This document shows positions 63,827-64,000 of a stretch of 64,000 nt of DNA, in pieces. Positions within the stretch are counted from its first letter, which is position 1; each line of letters begins with the position of its first letter. The position numbers and the translations under genes are program-made. The stretch comes from a candidate division WOR-3 bacterium (GTDB taxonomy: Bacteria; Hydrothermota; Tepidihabitantia; Tepidihabitantales; Tepidihabitantaceae): the NCBI GenBank assembly GCA_016867815.1, contig VGIR01000006.1, forward strand, positions 1 through 64,000, given 5' to 3'. Below the pieces are notes generated by a model. The model saw only the letters and a list, made by a program, of their open reading frames with translations, was not told the origin of the DNA and made no database searches.

Positions 63827-64000
63827 ATGCTCAACGCCAGACGCTTGGTCCCTGCCGCAATGCTGCTTGCCGCGTTTGCCTGCAGGCAGCCGGATAGCAC
63901 GCGGCCGAGAATCGTCGCCACCCATCCTGCGAGCGGCGCGACCGGAGTCCCGACCAACGCGCAGATACGGTTGGCGTTCTCCGAGGCCATGGAAACGGCA
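63827..64000 (+). CDS. Ig-like (Big_5-type) secreted protein or lipoprotein, 3' partial
   Basis: The first 58 codons of a gene that runs out of the window. The start MLNARRLVPAAMLLAAFACRQ is a signal sequence with a Cys that could be lipidated, although the lipobox AFAC is not classical. Then comes PRIVATHPASGATGVPTNAQIRLAFSEAME, the hallmark start of a Big_5 Ig-like domain. The ATG at 63827 follows glmS by 24 bases without a strong ribosome site. Confidence 0.7.
   Translation, partial: MLNARRLVPAAMLLAAFACRQPDSTRPRIVATHPASGATGVPTNAQIRLAFSEAMETA

Noticed and set aside
1-64000. tRNA or rRNA genes
   Set aside because: Reading both strands I found no cloverleaf with a T-loop and acceptor stem, and no conserved rRNA segment.

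Overview
The window reads as chromosomal DNA of an uncultured, high-GC, Gram-negative bacterium with an anaerobic or fermentative life style. The signs are a bifurcating-type [FeFe] hydrogenase, a B12-dependent ribonucleotide reductase, FeoAB ferrous iron uptake, an outer-membrane beta-barrel and a large set of secreted beta-propeller proteins with a shared C-terminal sorting-type domain. That last feature recalls candidate phyla around the FCB group, such as WOR-3/Stahlbacteria. This placement is an inference from protein style; there is no rRNA or tRNA gene here to test it.

Layout. 1-5.8 kb: a redox cluster (thioredoxin-like C-terminus, outer-membrane barrel, a 45-residue candidate selenoprotein with a UxxC motif and a SECIS-like hairpin, NapH-like polyferredoxin), then lipA and an MFS transporter. 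6.0-8.8 kb: a stand-alone AICAR transformylase (minus strand), an unknown protein and an FMN-reductase-like flavoprotein. 9.0-14.7 kb: a soluble GAF histidine kinase divergent from an operon of a lone receiver protein plus hydC-hydB-hydA. 14.7-15.9 kb: a non-coding block with 12-bp-periodic repeat arrays. 15.9-43.7 kb: a run of secreted proteins, two with phage-tail-fibre or trimeric-adhesin features and then about thirteen propeller-type proteins (YVTN, SBBP, LVIVD, BNR/Ycf48-like and a WxD-type repeat), nearly all ending in the same tag; it also holds one acetyltransferase, one minus-strand gene and one decayed copy. 43.7-44.5 kb: a second repeat block, partly homologous to the first. 44.5-47.4 kb: a DtxR-family regulator with feoA and feoB behind a near-consensus promoter and two related palindromes. 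47.6-64 kb: nrdJ, an O-methyltransferase, an EamA transporter, asparaginase, a secreted SGNH hydrolase, VOC proteins, an acyl-ACP-reductase-like protein, a DUF2721 protein, a secreted M23-like protein, a complete IS1202/ISNCY-type insertion sequence with 16-bp direct repeats, glmM, glmS and the start of an Ig-like lipoprotein.

Three cross-cutting signals stand out. First, the UGA in the small redox gene sits exactly where a CxxC cysteine is expected and is followed by a 13-bp hairpin. Second, several genes (lipA, the AICAR transformylase, asparaginase, the SGNH hydrolase, glmM) have a -10 box only 7-10 nt before the start codon, which suggests leaderless mRNAs. Third, short word-like repeats are scattered between genes and also inside tolerant coding positions: the linker of the sorting domain, a LipA loop and the FeoA C-terminus. 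In two genes the sorting domain is flanked by inverted copies of one such repeat.
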